Position numbers and translations under genes: made by a program. This document shows positions 31,251 to 40,102 of a stretch of DNA of 40,102 bases, piece by piece (positions within the stretch are counted from its first letter, which is position 1; every line of letters starts with the position of its first letter). The DNA comes from Thermoplasmata archaeon. Lineage in GTDB: Archaea > Thermoplasmatota > Thermoplasmata > Lutacidiplasmatales > UBA184. The stretch spans positions 1 through 40,102 of the forward strand of contig JAKAYL010000004.1 in assembly GCA_021809545.1 (NCBI GenBank), in the 5' to 3' direction. The notes beneath the pieces were generated by a model. It made no database searches. It saw only the letters and a program-made list of their open reading frames with translations, and was not told where the DNA came from.

Positions 31251-32795
31251 TCAGTCGGCTTCGGTTCCCTCTTCACAACGGAAGAGCGAGAACCGGTCCA
31301 AGAGATCGAAGGTGGCGATCGCAGCCTCGAGCGCGGGGAATCCTTCGGGAATGCCTCCTCGCTCCGTCACATGGCGGCTGAACTTCTGGAAATTCTCGAA
31401 GAGGCTCTCTCCCTTGGCCACTCGGGAGCGGAGGTCATTGTCCTTGGAGAGCCTGCGTCCCTCGGCGACCACTGCCTCGCCCTCCTTCTGGTTTCCTCCG
31501 AGGGGGCCCCGGAAGAAGTTGCACCAGAAGGACGTGGCGGAGCGCTTCGCGAGGTCTTCCAGATTCTTCGAAACGAAGTCCTCCACTAGGTGACTGTTCT
31601 GGTCGAAGGAATCGCCGCTCCGGGCGCGGATACGTCCCCGCATCCCGTGGAGAAGGCCGGCCTTGAGGTCATCGTAGGTCGGGATCGGGTGACCCCGGAG
31701 CTCGGCATAGGCTTCCGTTCGCGACGCAATGTCGATCATCGTCCGGTTGCTGCCGACCTCGCCCACGTCCGGGTTGTCGTCGGCCATCTTCAGCCGCCAG
31801 AGCTCGATCATGCGCACGCCGGTGTCGAGCAGCGGGACGGGAAGGAAGAAGGCAGGAGCCTTCGCCCGAGCCAGTTCCACGATGCGCCGGTTGCGTCGGT
31901 GGAGCTTGTTGAACTCGACATGGACGCTCGTCAGACGGTCGGAGAGCGGGTCGTTGATGTTGTCCAGGTCCGAAAGGTTCGACGTACACACCGCGATGAA
32001 GCGGGAAGGGAAGCTCTCCCGGGACTTCGCCGGAGTGACCGTCCCCTCCTGAAGTGCCTGGAGCAGAACGTTCTGGGTCCCGAGGGGAAGCTTGCCGATC
32101 TCGTCCACGAGGAGGAAGCCCCGGTTCGCCTGGAGCAGTTTTCCCGGCTCGAGCACGAGTGGGTTCATCGGGTCGCCCAGCTCCTCGAGCTTGACGAGGT
32201 TGATGTTCCCCGTCAGGTGGTCGGGGAAGACCTCCGAGGAACCTTGAAGCCGTGCGAATCCGAAACCCTCCCGCAGGTGGGCCATCTTCACCGGGATCTT
32301 CTCTGGGGCGATGGCCTTGGGATCGAAAGCCTCCGCAGAGCCATCGGGAGAGAAGCGCCGCACGCAGATGGGGCAGGGCGGGTTACTGTCGAAGGTCGCC
32401 TCGTCGAAAAGGCTCGCAGGGTGGTCGAGAAGGGGACAGCCGTCAACGACCCAGTGCTCCTTCGGGAAGAGGTCCCACAGGTCCTTGGCAAGGTTGGTCT
32501 TCCCGCTGCCCGAGGGGCCGAAGAGGATGAGGTGGGATCGGGAAAAGAGGGTGGTAAGCACATCCTCGTACGTCTCTACAGGGAGGATGGTCCCAGGGAA
32601 GAGGGAAGCGATCGCCTCCTCGCGCGAGAGCCCCTTCCCTCGGAGCCCTTCCAGGAGCTGGTTGAGGTGCGTCTGGAACAGGACGCCCGGAGGTACGAAC
32701 TCCCTCGCATCCTTCGGCATCTTGGCCGCGGTGGTCTTGACTTCCGACACGAAGATTCCGTAGGTGGATGGGGAAATAACGGCTTTGCTTGACAA
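31251..32795 (-). CDS. AAA+ ATPase of the PrkA / Mg-chelatase-like type
   Basis: A 514-residue AAA+ protein. Walker A is FGPSGSGKTN (~92-101), Walker B GFLLVDEIGKL, and sensor 1 is in VCTSNLSDLDNINDPLSDR. Between Walker A and B lies an insertion with VDGCPLLDHPASLF and CPICVRRF, much like the GCP...CP-x-C segment of PrkA-type AAA proteins. The following DHLTGNINLVKLEELGDP and LQANRGFLLVDE also fit PrkA and chelatase-I/MoxR proteins. No kinase domain can be shown. The start given is TTG at 32795 (GGTGAG upstream); GTG at 32750 is an alternative. It stands 83 bases upstream of the M16 operon on the same strand, and divergent from the surface-protein pair. Confidence 0.75.
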   Translation of the reverse strand: MSSKAVISPSTYGIFVSEVKTTAAKMPKDAREFVPPGVLFQTHLNQLLEGLRGKGLSREEAIASLFPGTILPVETYEDVLTTLFSRSHLILFGPSGSGKTNLAKDLWDLFPKEHWVVDGCPLLDHPASLFDEATFDSNPPCPICVRRFSPDGSAEAFDPKAIAPEKIPVKMAHLREGFGFARLQGSSEVFPDHLTGNINLVKLEELGDPMNPLVLEPGKLLQANRGFLLVDEIGKLPLGTQNVLLQALQEGTVTPAKSRESFPSRFIAVCTSNLSDLDNINDPLSDRLTSVHVEFNKLHRRNRRIVELARAKAPAFFLPVPLLDTGVRMIELWRLKMADDNPDVGEVGSNRTMIDIASRTEAYAELRGHPIPTYDDLKAGLLHGMRGRIRARSGDSFDQNSHLVEDFVSKNLEDLAKRSATSFWCNFFRGPLGGNQKEGEAVVAEGRRLSKDNDLRSRVAKGESLFENFQKFSRHVTERGGIPEGFPALEAAIATFDLLDRFSLFRCEEGTEAD

Positions 32796-32948
32796 GGAGG
32801 GGTCTCACCGAGTGGGGACTGGGAATCTCCTCGGAGCAGGAGCGAAAGGGGGTTGGCACCCATCTGGGGGGGGTGGCCATAGCTTTATCTGCTGCTTGGT
32901 CGGTGGCGGTTTAATCAACACATGGTCCGCCCCGGGGTGACGCCCACT

Positions 32949-35900
32949 ATGGCCCGTCGCACGGTTTTCATCGCCCTCTTAGCCATTGCCATTCTCTTAT
33001 CCTCCGATCTCATCGCACCGGTGGAGGGGAGCCCCGTCCCCCAGACGAAGAGCCCCGCGGCATCCCATCCCAGTTCCACTGCCCCAGCCCACCTTGCGCG
33101 GAGAGCCGGGTCCTCGTGCCAGGTTCCCTCGAGCTGGATTCCGATGTGCCCGGGCGTGCAAGGGGTGGGTGCTCCCCTCGGAGCTACGGCCCCTCCCTGG
33201 CAGCTCGTGACCAACACTGCGCCGAACGGCCACAGCTACGGGTCCGATCTCCAAGACTCCAACATGGTCTTTGACGCCGCCGACAACTACACGATGATCG
33301 TGACCTGGGACTACGGCAGCCCCCTGAACTCCACGTGGATCCTAAACGGGACCACCTGGGTCAACCTTTCCATCCCCACCCCTTCCCTCTACAACTATTC
33401 CTCGCTGGTGTTCTCTCCGGACCCCACCGCCTGTTTCGTGGGTGTGGGCACAGGATGTGTCGTCCTCTTGGAAGGGAGGCCCAACGCGACCACCGAGTTC
33501 GAATGGCAGTATTACAACAAGGTGTGGACCAATGTGACCCTCAAGACCATGACGGCCCCGGTCAGCGGGCACCCCGCGATGCCCCCGCTCCAGGCCCTTT
33601 CCCTGGTCTTCGATGCCAACGTATCCACCTGCCCCTTCACCAGCAGCGGGAACATGACGGGCTGCCTCCTCGCGGTCGGGGGTATAACAGCCAACTACTC
33701 GTGTGCCAGCCCCTGCGACTCCAGCGGTGTGACCACCTGGGAGTACCTTCCCTACTATGGTTGGGACGATTCGACCCCTTACACGAACAACTACCTTGTC
33801 GGGGAGTCCCCCTACAACCTCTGGTTCCTGAGCCGACCCCAGACGATCTACGATCCTATCCTCCACACGGTCCTTCTGCGGGAATCCGTGGCGTGGTATT
33901 GGGGCGAGGGCTTCATCCCGGGCTCTCACTACATGATCTTGACGACGCAGTATGGCTATCCCATGTGGTACCCCCTCTCTGCGGGGTGTGGAGGGATTCC
34001 CAACTGTGTCGACAATCTGAGCAGCGTCGTCGGAATCGGGATGGCGTTCGATGCGGCGAACGATTTTGTCCTGGGCTTCGGGGGCGATGTGAACAACGCA
34101 GAGACCAATACGACGTATTCCTTCCTGGGGGACACCCTCTCCCCGACCGCGAATGCCTGGATCGATGTCACGGCGCTCGCAGGCCTTAGCACGGGAACGA
34201 AGCCGAGTCCCGGCGCCCGGATCGACCCCCTCGAGGTCTACGACCCGAAGACCTCGGACTGTGGCGGGGGCACCCCGGCGCACGGCTGCATCATTCTCTT
34301 TGGGGGATTCACGATGAAGATCTGTTCGGGCTGTACGTACTCGGACACGTGGAGGTTTTGGCTCCCCGTGACTCCCGAGATCTACTCCGACCCTGACCCG
34401 GTCCGGGAGGGCTCGACGTTGTGGCTCAACGTCACGGTGATCGGAGGATCGGGACACTACACCTATTATAATCGGAGCTGGGAGAATGGGAGCTACCCGA
34501 TAGGGTGCGGAACCCCGACCCCCGGAACCCGGCCGAACCAGGCCTTCTGCGTCCCCGTCCTCTCCGCTACCTGCGCCAGCCCCACAGCGAACCTCTACAA
34601 CATCGATGTCACGGTCACGGATACCTCCGGGGAACAAGGTTCCTCGGGGTGGGCCCCTGTCGAGGTGGATCCCACCCCGTTGGTCGCCCACTTCTACGAT
34701 CAGTACCCCGTGATGTACCAGAACCTGATCGCCCTGGGGCTCTTGGGAAACGGATTCGGACCCAACACCGGGGACAACCTCGGGTTGGTCGTCTGGGCCA
34801 ACGCTTCGAGCTATAGCAGCCCCGGTGCCTGGTTCCCGACGCCGGGCGGGGTGCAAGCGTATCTGACGGCGGAGGGCCAATCCCTTCCCGTCAGTACCGT
34901 CACGGTCGACGGACAGAACGGGTTCGAGGTCCATCTGGACCCGAGCACCATCCAGTACCTGACCCTCACGGACGAGATCGAATTCCAGGTGAGCTTCGCC
35001 TGCGCCACCATCCACACGGTGTTGCAACTCAATGCCACCTACGGGAATCACCAGTTGCCCTATTTCCCCATCGGGAACAAGGGCGAGTTCGGAGTCATCG
35101 AACCGGACGGCCTTCTCACCACGCTTTGGAACACCATTCCTGCCCTGGTAGCCACCGGCAAGGTCACCATAACGACCGCCGGCACCGGAACAGGCCCTTT
35201 CAACGATACTTGGTCGATCACCGCCGCGATCAAGCTCGACTTCAGTTCTGCCCTGGGGGCGATCCTTCCCAAACCCCTGGACGGAGCGGCGAGTCTCATT
35301 CCCCCGGTCACCATCAAACTGACCGCCACCTCTTCCGGCTCGGTCACCATCTCGGGATCGTTCTCCCTCAACAAGATCAAGCTGACCGGGCTTCCCATCT
35401 CCATCACTCCCACGGTGTCCGCGCAAGGGAAGTGGCAGATCATGCAGAGCATGTCCGGTCCCACCGGCGTGGCGGACCTGGTCCTGGTCAACCTCTCGGT
35501 CTCGGTCACCATCACCGCCACGGCGACCTTCAATATCCCGGTCTTCGGGTTTTCGCTCGGGCCCTTAGGCTACGTGGGCATCGCCCTGATCATCACCTTC
35601 ACGCTGGGGGTGGGATTATCCATTTGGTGGAACGAGAATCCCACGGCTCCTCCCTTCTTAGGGGTTCTCCGCGCGGCCGTCGCCAAGGTGGAGGCAATGA
35701 TCTCCCTCGGGGTGAGCGTGGCCGTGGGGCTCAGCATCGGGATCGCCAGCGTGTCCATCGGGGGCTCACTCACGTTCACGATCTATCTCCAGTCCGTAGG
35801 GTCCTTCCTCCGAGGAATGATCTTGAATGCCTCCATTGGAGTTACGATCTCGGCGCTCTTCCTCTCTTGGTCGGATACCTTGTGGTCTGGGACCCTCTTC

Positions 35901-37961
35901 CAAGAGGGTAATCCCACGCCGGGGGCCATCCCCGGACCCCAAAGTGGGTCGGGCAACTACACATTCACCCCGGGGCCGCGGTACTACAATGTCTCCGGCT
36001 ACCAGTCTGTGGCCTGGTCCCCGGGGGCTTGGAATGGCACTCTTCTGAACGATGTTTACCCAGGGGGTACCTACGCCACTGCGGCAGGGCCAAATGGGAC
36101 CTACGTCCTCTATGACTCAGACAACGTCTCTCGTTCCCGTCAGCAGGGCCTGAACTTGGGTCTCCTGAGGATCGACCCCTCGGGCCGCACGGTCAACGTC
36201 TCCGCCCCGCCCTCTACCGCGGGCGAGATCACTTTCTCGCCTCGCCTGGCCTCCCTTCCGGGCGGCTCACTCCTTGCCCTCTGGGGTGCCCTCCCTAACG
36301 CGCAGACCTCCGTCACGTCCCCCTCCGGTTTCGGGCACTTCCTCCTCCAGACCTCCTCCCTGTCAACCTCCGGGCAGTGGACTCCGGTCCGCACGATCTC
36401 CACCTGGGGATACCCCGAGTCCTACGCGGCGAACTCCTGCGGAAGCGATACCCGCGTGGTCTACCTCGACCAACCCACCTTCTTTGGAAGGAATGCGCAG
36501 ATCGTCGAGTATGACCTTGCGGATGGGATCGTCCTCGCGAACGAGAGCGTCCCGGCCGCGGATCGCATCGTCTCGTTCGATTGCTCGAGCGGGCTGGTCG
36601 GTCTTCAGAACTTCGACGGAAGCTACTCGGTCCTGAATCTGGCCCAATCGTCCCCCTGGTCCGTCCCGCTCGTCCCCGGGTACAACCTCACGGGGGTCGC
36701 CTCGGTGCCTGGAACTCCCGGTGTGCTGGCGCTCCTCGAGCGCAATGCCACCCAGTCCCTCGTGCGCATCTACTCCCCGGCCTCCGGGCGATACCTCGGA
36801 AATCTGACCCTCGGGGAGAACGTCTCCGAGATCCAGGTGGCCCCGTCAGGAGGGGATTTCGTGGTGGCCGCCTCCTCCGGGAACGGAGTCGGTGTCTATC
36901 TTACCGGAGACCAGGGGTCCGTCTACCTCGAGTTCCTCCCCTGGGCACATGTGATCCACGCCGGGGTCACCGTCGCCGACGGTCTCGCCACTGTGGTGGG
37001 GGAGACCCAGAGCGGGAACGGGTCGGCCCCCTGGCGCAACCTGACGACGGCCTTCGTCCCCGTGCTGGGGGTCTCCCCCCTTCAGTCCACCCCGAACGGG
37101 ACGGACGCCGGTATCCCTGTGACCTTCCAAGGCTCCGCGCTCTACGCCACCTCGCCGCTCCACTACCAATGGAGCGGGCTTCCCCCGGGATGCGCCTCTC
37201 AGGATTCCCCCACCCTTACATGCGCGCCTACCCAGGCCGGGGTCTACCCCGTACAGTTGACGGTGATCGATGCCCGGGGTCTCAGCGCCTCTAGCCCGGT
37301 CCTCTCGTTCCGGGTGAGCCCGCCGCTCAACCTTACTGCGCTAACCTCTTCCTCCGCTGTGGTCGAGGCCGGGCACGCGGTCTCCGTTTCCTCCAATGTC
37401 ACGGGCGGTTCGGGCGGGGATACCTATACTTGGACGGGTCTCCCTCCGGGCTGCGCGTCCGGGAATGCCCCCCTCCTCAACTGCACCCCCGCAGCCGCCG
37501 GCAACTTCACGGTCGGCCTTACCGTGAACGATTCTAGCGGGGCTTCCGTGAGCGCCCCGGGGATCCCGCTCCAGGTCCTTCCCCCCCTCTCCTTGACCGG
37601 ACTCTCCACACCTTCCCTTACCGTGGTTCCGGGATCCACGGTCCAAGTGGCCGTGGAGGTCTCGGGTGGCCAGGGCGCCTACTCCTATCACTGGGGCATT
37701 GTGGGTGCCTCGTGCCCCAACTCGGGCACCTCGGCTTTCTCCTGCGTTCTTGCTTCCCGCGGATCGTACTTGTTCACCGTGATGGTCTCCGACGCGGCGG
37801 GCTCGGTGGTCGCAGGCTCCCTCCAGATCGAGGTGACCTCTTCCCCCTCTCCCTCCTACCTCTACGCGTACCTCCTCTTCGCTGGTGTCAGCGCCCTCCT
37901 GGTCGCCAACGTCATGGCCTGGTGGTGGCCGCGGCGCGAGGAGCCCAAGAAGGCACCATGA
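32949..37961 (+). CDS. Giant membrane-anchored surface protein with kelch-like and PKD regions
   Basis: About 1670 residues. A signal peptide (MARRTVFIALLAIAILLSSD) is followed by a kelch-like N-terminal part (to ~480) with Cys pairs and phrases such as DSNMVFDAADNYTMIVTWDY and IILFGGF, and a PKD-like domain. The middle carries long hydrophobic beta-rich or membrane-like stretches (~860-980, for example VGIALIITFTLGVGLSIWW). A second propeller-like region comes next, then three PKD repeats with the signature GLPPGCAS...C-P. The final helix YLLFAGVSALLVANVMAWWW is followed by a short basic tail. ATG at 32949 has GGGGTGA upstream; ATG at 32922 is an alternative. Promoter-like CTTTATCTG is at 32883-32891. 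Its stop overlaps the next start as ATGA. Confidence 0.87.
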   Translation: MARRTVFIALLAIAILLSSDLIAPVEGSPVPQTKSPAASHPSSTAPAHLARRAGSSCQVPSSWIPMCPGVQGVGAPLGATAPPWQLVTNTAPNGHSYGSDLQDSNMVFDAADNYTMIVTWDYGSPLNSTWILNGTTWVNLSIPTPSLYNYSSLVFSPDPTACFVGVGTGCVVLLEGRPNATTEFEWQYYNKVWTNVTLKTMTAPVSGHPAMPPLQALSLVFDANVSTCPFTSSGNMTGCLLAVGGITANYSCASPCDSSGVTTWEYLPYYGWDDSTPYTNNYLVGESPYNLWFLSRPQTIYDPILHTVLLRESVAWYWGEGFIPGSHYMILTTQYGYPMWYPLSAGCGGIPNCVDNLSSVVGIGMAFDAANDFVLGFGGDVNNAETNTTYSFLGDTLSPTANAWIDVTALAGLSTGTKPSPGARIDPLEVYDPKTSDCGGGTPAHGCIILFGGFTMKICSGCTYSDTWRFWLPVTPEIYSDPDPVREGSTLWLNVTVIGGSGHYTYYNRSWENGSYPIGCGTPTPGTRPNQAFCVPVLSATCASPTANLYNIDVTVTDTSGEQGSSGWAPVEVDPTPLVAHFYDQYPVMYQNLIALGLLGNGFGPNTGDNLGLVVWANASSYSSPGAWFPTPGGVQAYLTAEGQSLPVSTVTVDGQNGFEVHLDPSTIQYLTLTDEIEFQVSFACATIHTVLQLNATYGNHQLPYFPIGNKGEFGVIEPDGLLTTLWNTIPALVATGKVTITTAGTGTGPFNDTWSITAAIKLDFSSALGAILPKPLDGAASLIPPVTIKLTATSSGSVTISGSFSLNKIKLTGLPISITPTVSAQGKWQIMQSMSGPTGVADLVLVNLSVSVTITATATFNIPVFGFSLGPLGYVGIALIITFTLGVGLSIWWNENPTAPPFLGVLRAAVAKVEAMISLGVSVAVGLSIGIASVSIGGSLTFTIYLQSVGSFLRGMILNASIGVTISALFLSWSDTLWSGTLFQEGNPTPGAIPGPQSGSGNYTFTPGPRYYNVSGYQSVAWSPGAWNGTLLNDVYPGGTYATAAGPNGTYVLYDSDNVSRSRQQGLNLGLLRIDPSGRTVNVSAPPSTAGEITFSPRLASLPGGSLLALWGALPNAQTSVTSPSGFGHFLLQTSSLSTSGQWTPVRTISTWGYPESYAANSCGSDTRVVYLDQPTFFGRNAQIVEYDLADGIVLANESVPAADRIVSFDCSSGLVGLQNFDGSYSVLNLAQSSPWSVPLVPGYNLTGVASVPGTPGVLALLERNATQSLVRIYSPASGRYLGNLTLGENVSEIQVAPSGGDFVVAASSGNGVGVYLTGDQGSVYLEFLPWAHVIHAGVTVADGLATVVGETQSGNGSAPWRNLTTAFVPVLGVSPLQSTPNGTDAGIPVTFQGSALYATSPLHYQWSGLPPGCASQDSPTLTCAPTQAGVYPVQLTVIDARGLSASSPVLSFRVSPPLNLTALTSSSAVVEAGHAVSVSSNVTGGSGGDTYTWTGLPPGCASGNAPLLNCTPAAAGNFTVGLTVNDSSGASVSAPGIPLQVLPPLSLTGLSTPSLTVVPGSTVQVAVEVSGGQGAYSYHWGIVGASCPNSGTSAFSCVLASRGSYLFTVMVSDAAGSVVAGSLQIEVTSSPSPSYLYAYLLFAGVSALLVANVMAWWWPRREEPKKAP

Positions 37962-40102
37962 ATCCCGTACCTTGGACGGCGACTATGGCCCTGCTCCTGC
38001 TCCTCGCCCCTGCATCCCTGGCGGCCCCGGCCTCGACGGCTGTTCCCAACCCGGTCGTCCTCGATATTCACCCTCACCCCGCCATCCCGGCGAGTCCTAG
38101 GGGGTGGGCGAATTTCACAGGAATCACGGGCCCTTCCCCTCGTTCGGGTGCCGGTATGGCCTACGATGCGCGGGACGGATACGTTCTCCTGACGGGAGGC
38201 AGTTCCCAGGTCACCGGATACCTGAACGACACCTGGACGTTCGAAGGGGGAGTATGGACCAACCTTACCCCCCGTCTCTCCCTCTCCCCTGAGCCGAGCG
38301 GCTCCGATACCCTGGCCTATGACGCCTTGGATGGGTACGTAGTGCTCTTCGACGGCTCCGCAGGTACCACGTGGACCTATGCTGACGGGGCCTGGACCTC
38401 GGTCGGCGGCGTGAGCCCCTCTCCGCGCTGGTACGCCTCTTTGGCGTACGACGGCAGCGCGGGTCAGGTGGTGCTCTTCGGCGGTCTCCAGGGATCCTCC
38501 ACCTTGTTGAACGATACGTGGGTGTTTGCTGGGGGTACTTGGCAGAACCTCACGGCCTCTGTGGGGTCGGCCCCGCCCCCGCGGTCCGGTGCCTCCTTGA
38601 CGTACGACCCCGTCCTCCCGGGAGGCGGGGGGCTCGTGCTCTTCGGAGGGTACAACGGGACCTCTCCCATGAACGACACCTGGGCCTTCCAAGGGGGGCA
38701 TTGGAAGCGCCTCGTCACCACCCGCCCCTCACCGAGCCTCGCCTACCCCGACCTCGGCTGGGATAGCGCGGACCAGACGCTCCTCCTCTTTGGAGGTTCG
38801 GATGGAACGGCGGATCGCAACGGGACCTGGCTGTGGAACGGGACCCAGTGGAACTCCACTCCGGTGGGCAGCTCGGCCCCGCCGGCCCGAGAGGGGGCGG
38901 CCATGGCCTACGACCCTTGGAACGGCAGCACGGTCCTCTTCGGGGGAAGCTCGGGAGGGACCGCCCTCGGCGACACCTGGGGGTGGTTCGGCAACGCAAC
39001 CTTCCCCTACCTCTCCGCGGCGGCGAAGCCTACCCCGAGCGTCCTCGATCTGGGGGAGTCCGTCAACCTATCCTCTGCCAACCACGGAGGATTCGGAACT
39101 CGGAACTACACGTGGTCCTCCCTCCCCGCCGGCTGTGCCCCGGTCGATCAACCCGCGTTCAACTGCACTCCGACTTCCCCGGGCACTTCCTTCGTTGCCC
39201 TCCTCGTCAACGCATCGTTCTGGGGGATAACGAACGCAACCCCTGTCCCGGTCCTGGTCAACCCCGCCCTTGCGTTCTCGAGCTTCTCCTTCTCTCCCAC
39301 CCCGGTCTCCGAGGGCTCGTCCGTGTCCGTCCAAGCCTCGGTCTCGGGAGGGACCGCCCCGTATCACTACCGGTATTCCGGACTCCCTGGGGGATGTGCC
39401 TCGGTCGATGCCCCCTCGTGGAGCTGCCGTCCGACCACCGCGGGGAACTTCTCTCCAACGGTGACCGTCACCGATGCCACGGGAGCTTCCGTGGCACACA
39501 CGACCTCCCTCGAGGTCCTCGGCGTTGCAGCACCCTCGGTGGCACTGACCTTCGCTCCCCAGCCCGCCCACATCGGCGTCCTCCTCAACTTGACCGCCAA
39601 CGTTACGGGAGGCTCGGCCCCTCTCTCGTACGCCTGGTCCCTGAACGGGACCTCCGTACCGGGAATTGAGCCGGTGCTCCCGTTCCTCCCTCGCGGATCG
39701 GGATCGTACCGCTTCTCGGTAACCATCACGGACAGCCTCGGCCGGAACGCCTCGGCCAACCTCACACTACGGCCAACTCCGCAGGCAGCCACCCTCACGG
39801 TGTCGTTGTCGGCGTCGTCGAACTCGGTGCCTGTCGGAGGCTCCCTCGTGCTCACCGCCGTTGTGAACGGGGGTCTTTCGCCGTACAGATACCTCTGGCA
39901 GTTGAACGGGACGAACGCCTCGACCAACACCTCGTCATGGTCTCTGCAGATGTCGACCCCCGGCACCTACACCTTCGTAGTGTTCGTGACCGATGCCTCC
40001 GGTGCTCACAACGTGTCTCATCCCTTGTCGGTGACCGTCACAGGCAGCCTCACGTCCGCCCCCTCGAATCTTCCCCTTCCCGCTTCCTGGATCGCCCCCC
40101 TG
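37958..40102 (+). CDS. Kelch and PKD repeat surface protein (3' end outside window)
   Basis: Open for 715 codons to the end of the window. A signal peptide (ATMALLLLLAPASLAAPAST) is followed by about five kelch-type repeats of ~55 residues, with motifs such as GAGMAYDARDGYVLLTGG, LNDTWTFEGGVWTNL, GQVVLFGG and STVLFGG. These should form a beta-propeller. At least four PKD/Ig-like domains follow (YTWSSLPAGCAPVD, YHYRYSGLPGGCASVD, LSYAWSLNG, YRYLWQLNG). N-glycosylation sequons are frequent. ATG at 37958 overlaps the previous gene's TGA, so the two exported proteins are translationally coupled and probably work together at the cell surface. A C-terminal anchor is not seen because the gene is cut. 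Confidence 0.88.
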   Translation, partial: MNPVPWTATMALLLLLAPASLAAPASTAVPNPVVLDIHPHPAIPASPRGWANFTGITGPSPRSGAGMAYDARDGYVLLTGGSSQVTGYLNDTWTFEGGVWTNLTPRLSLSPEPSGSDTLAYDALDGYVVLFDGSAGTTWTYADGAWTSVGGVSPSPRWYASLAYDGSAGQVVLFGGLQGSSTLLNDTWVFAGGTWQNLTASVGSAPPPRSGASLTYDPVLPGGGGLVLFGGYNGTSPMNDTWAFQGGHWKRLVTTRPSPSLAYPDLGWDSADQTLLLFGGSDGTADRNGTWLWNGTQWNSTPVGSSAPPAREGAAMAYDPWNGSTVLFGGSSGGTALGDTWGWFGNATFPYLSAAAKPTPSVLDLGESVNLSSANHGGFGTRNYTWSSLPAGCAPVDQPAFNCTPTSPGTSFVALLVNASFWGITNATPVPVLVNPALAFSSFSFSPTPVSEGSSVSVQASVSGGTAPYHYRYSGLPGGCASVDAPSWSCRPTTAGNFSPTVTVTDATGASVAHTTSLEVLGVAAPSVALTFAPQPAHIGVLLNLTANVTGGSAPLSYAWSLNGTSVPGIEPVLPFLPRGSGSYRFSVTITDSLGRNASANLTLRPTPQAATLTVSLSASSNSVPVGGSLVLTAVVNGGLSPYRYLWQLNGTNASTNTSSWSLQMSTPGTYTFVVFVTDASGAHNVSHPLSVTVTGSLTSAPSNLPLPASWIAPL

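Noticed and set aside
33342-35426. 694-codon antisense frame within the plus-strand surface-protein gene
   Set aside because: Low-complexity Arg/Gly/Asp composition typical of antisense reading of GC-rich coding DNA; no initiation signal.

Overview
The window reads as chromosomal DNA of a high-GC archaeon. Archaeal hallmarks are a proteasome-activating nucleotidase (PAN), exosome subunit Csl4, a METTL5-like methylase, pantoate kinase, archaeal/eukaryal-type TrpRS, an archaeal 7S SRP RNA, an intron-containing tRNA-Leu and TATA-box promoters. The very large PKD, kelch and 'SGLPAGTSW'-type surface proteins suggest an uncultured high-GC member of Thermoplasmatota. That placement is inference; no rRNA lies in the window. 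There is no sign of a plasmid, phage, insertion sequence or CRISPR array.

Region 1 (1-5700) is housekeeping. After the tail of a plus-strand gene and its terminator, a minus-strand cluster runs rpe, DNA ligase, PRC-barrel protein, tRNA-Leu(UAA) with a 30-nt intron, METTL5-like methylase, csl4. Several junctions are ATGA overlaps. Divergent from it is pyrH (UMP kinase) with an unexplained C-terminal extension.

Region 2 (5600-15400) is the most interesting part. It is a tightly coupled minus-strand operon that encodes, in order of transcription, a ~1760-residue multi-PKD surface protein with one membrane helix and a cytoplasmic winged-helix-like domain; a small pilin-like (VirB2/TrbC/CedA1-like) protein behind a near-perfect Shine-Dalgarno; a polytopic VirB6/TrbL/CedA-like channel protein; a PrgI-like protein that also seems to carry the VirB4 N-terminal region; a small VirB3-like membrane protein; and a VirB4/CedB-like ATPase. 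No relaxase or VirD4 is visible. It resembles the archaeal Ced/Ted DNA-import machines, here joined to a giant adhesin or receptor. A 7-bp palindrome lies in the divergent promoter between this operon and trpS.

Region 3 (15400-22400) holds trpS with a small membrane protein, a 954-residue surface protein, and pantoate kinase divergent from PAN. The 435-nt gap after PAN holds the SRP RNA gene on the minus strand.

Region 4 (22400-32800, all minus strand) holds two tandem RecA/KaiC-fold paralogues with degenerate nucleotide-binding motifs and coiled coils; a four-gene coupled operon of M16 peptidase, alkaline-phosphatase-superfamily enzyme, catalytically dead M16 partner and glycerate-kinase-like protein; and a PrkA/Mg-chelatase-like AAA+ ATPase.

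Region 5 (32900-40102, plus strand) encodes two translationally coupled giant surface proteins with kelch-like and PKD repeats. The second runs off the window end.
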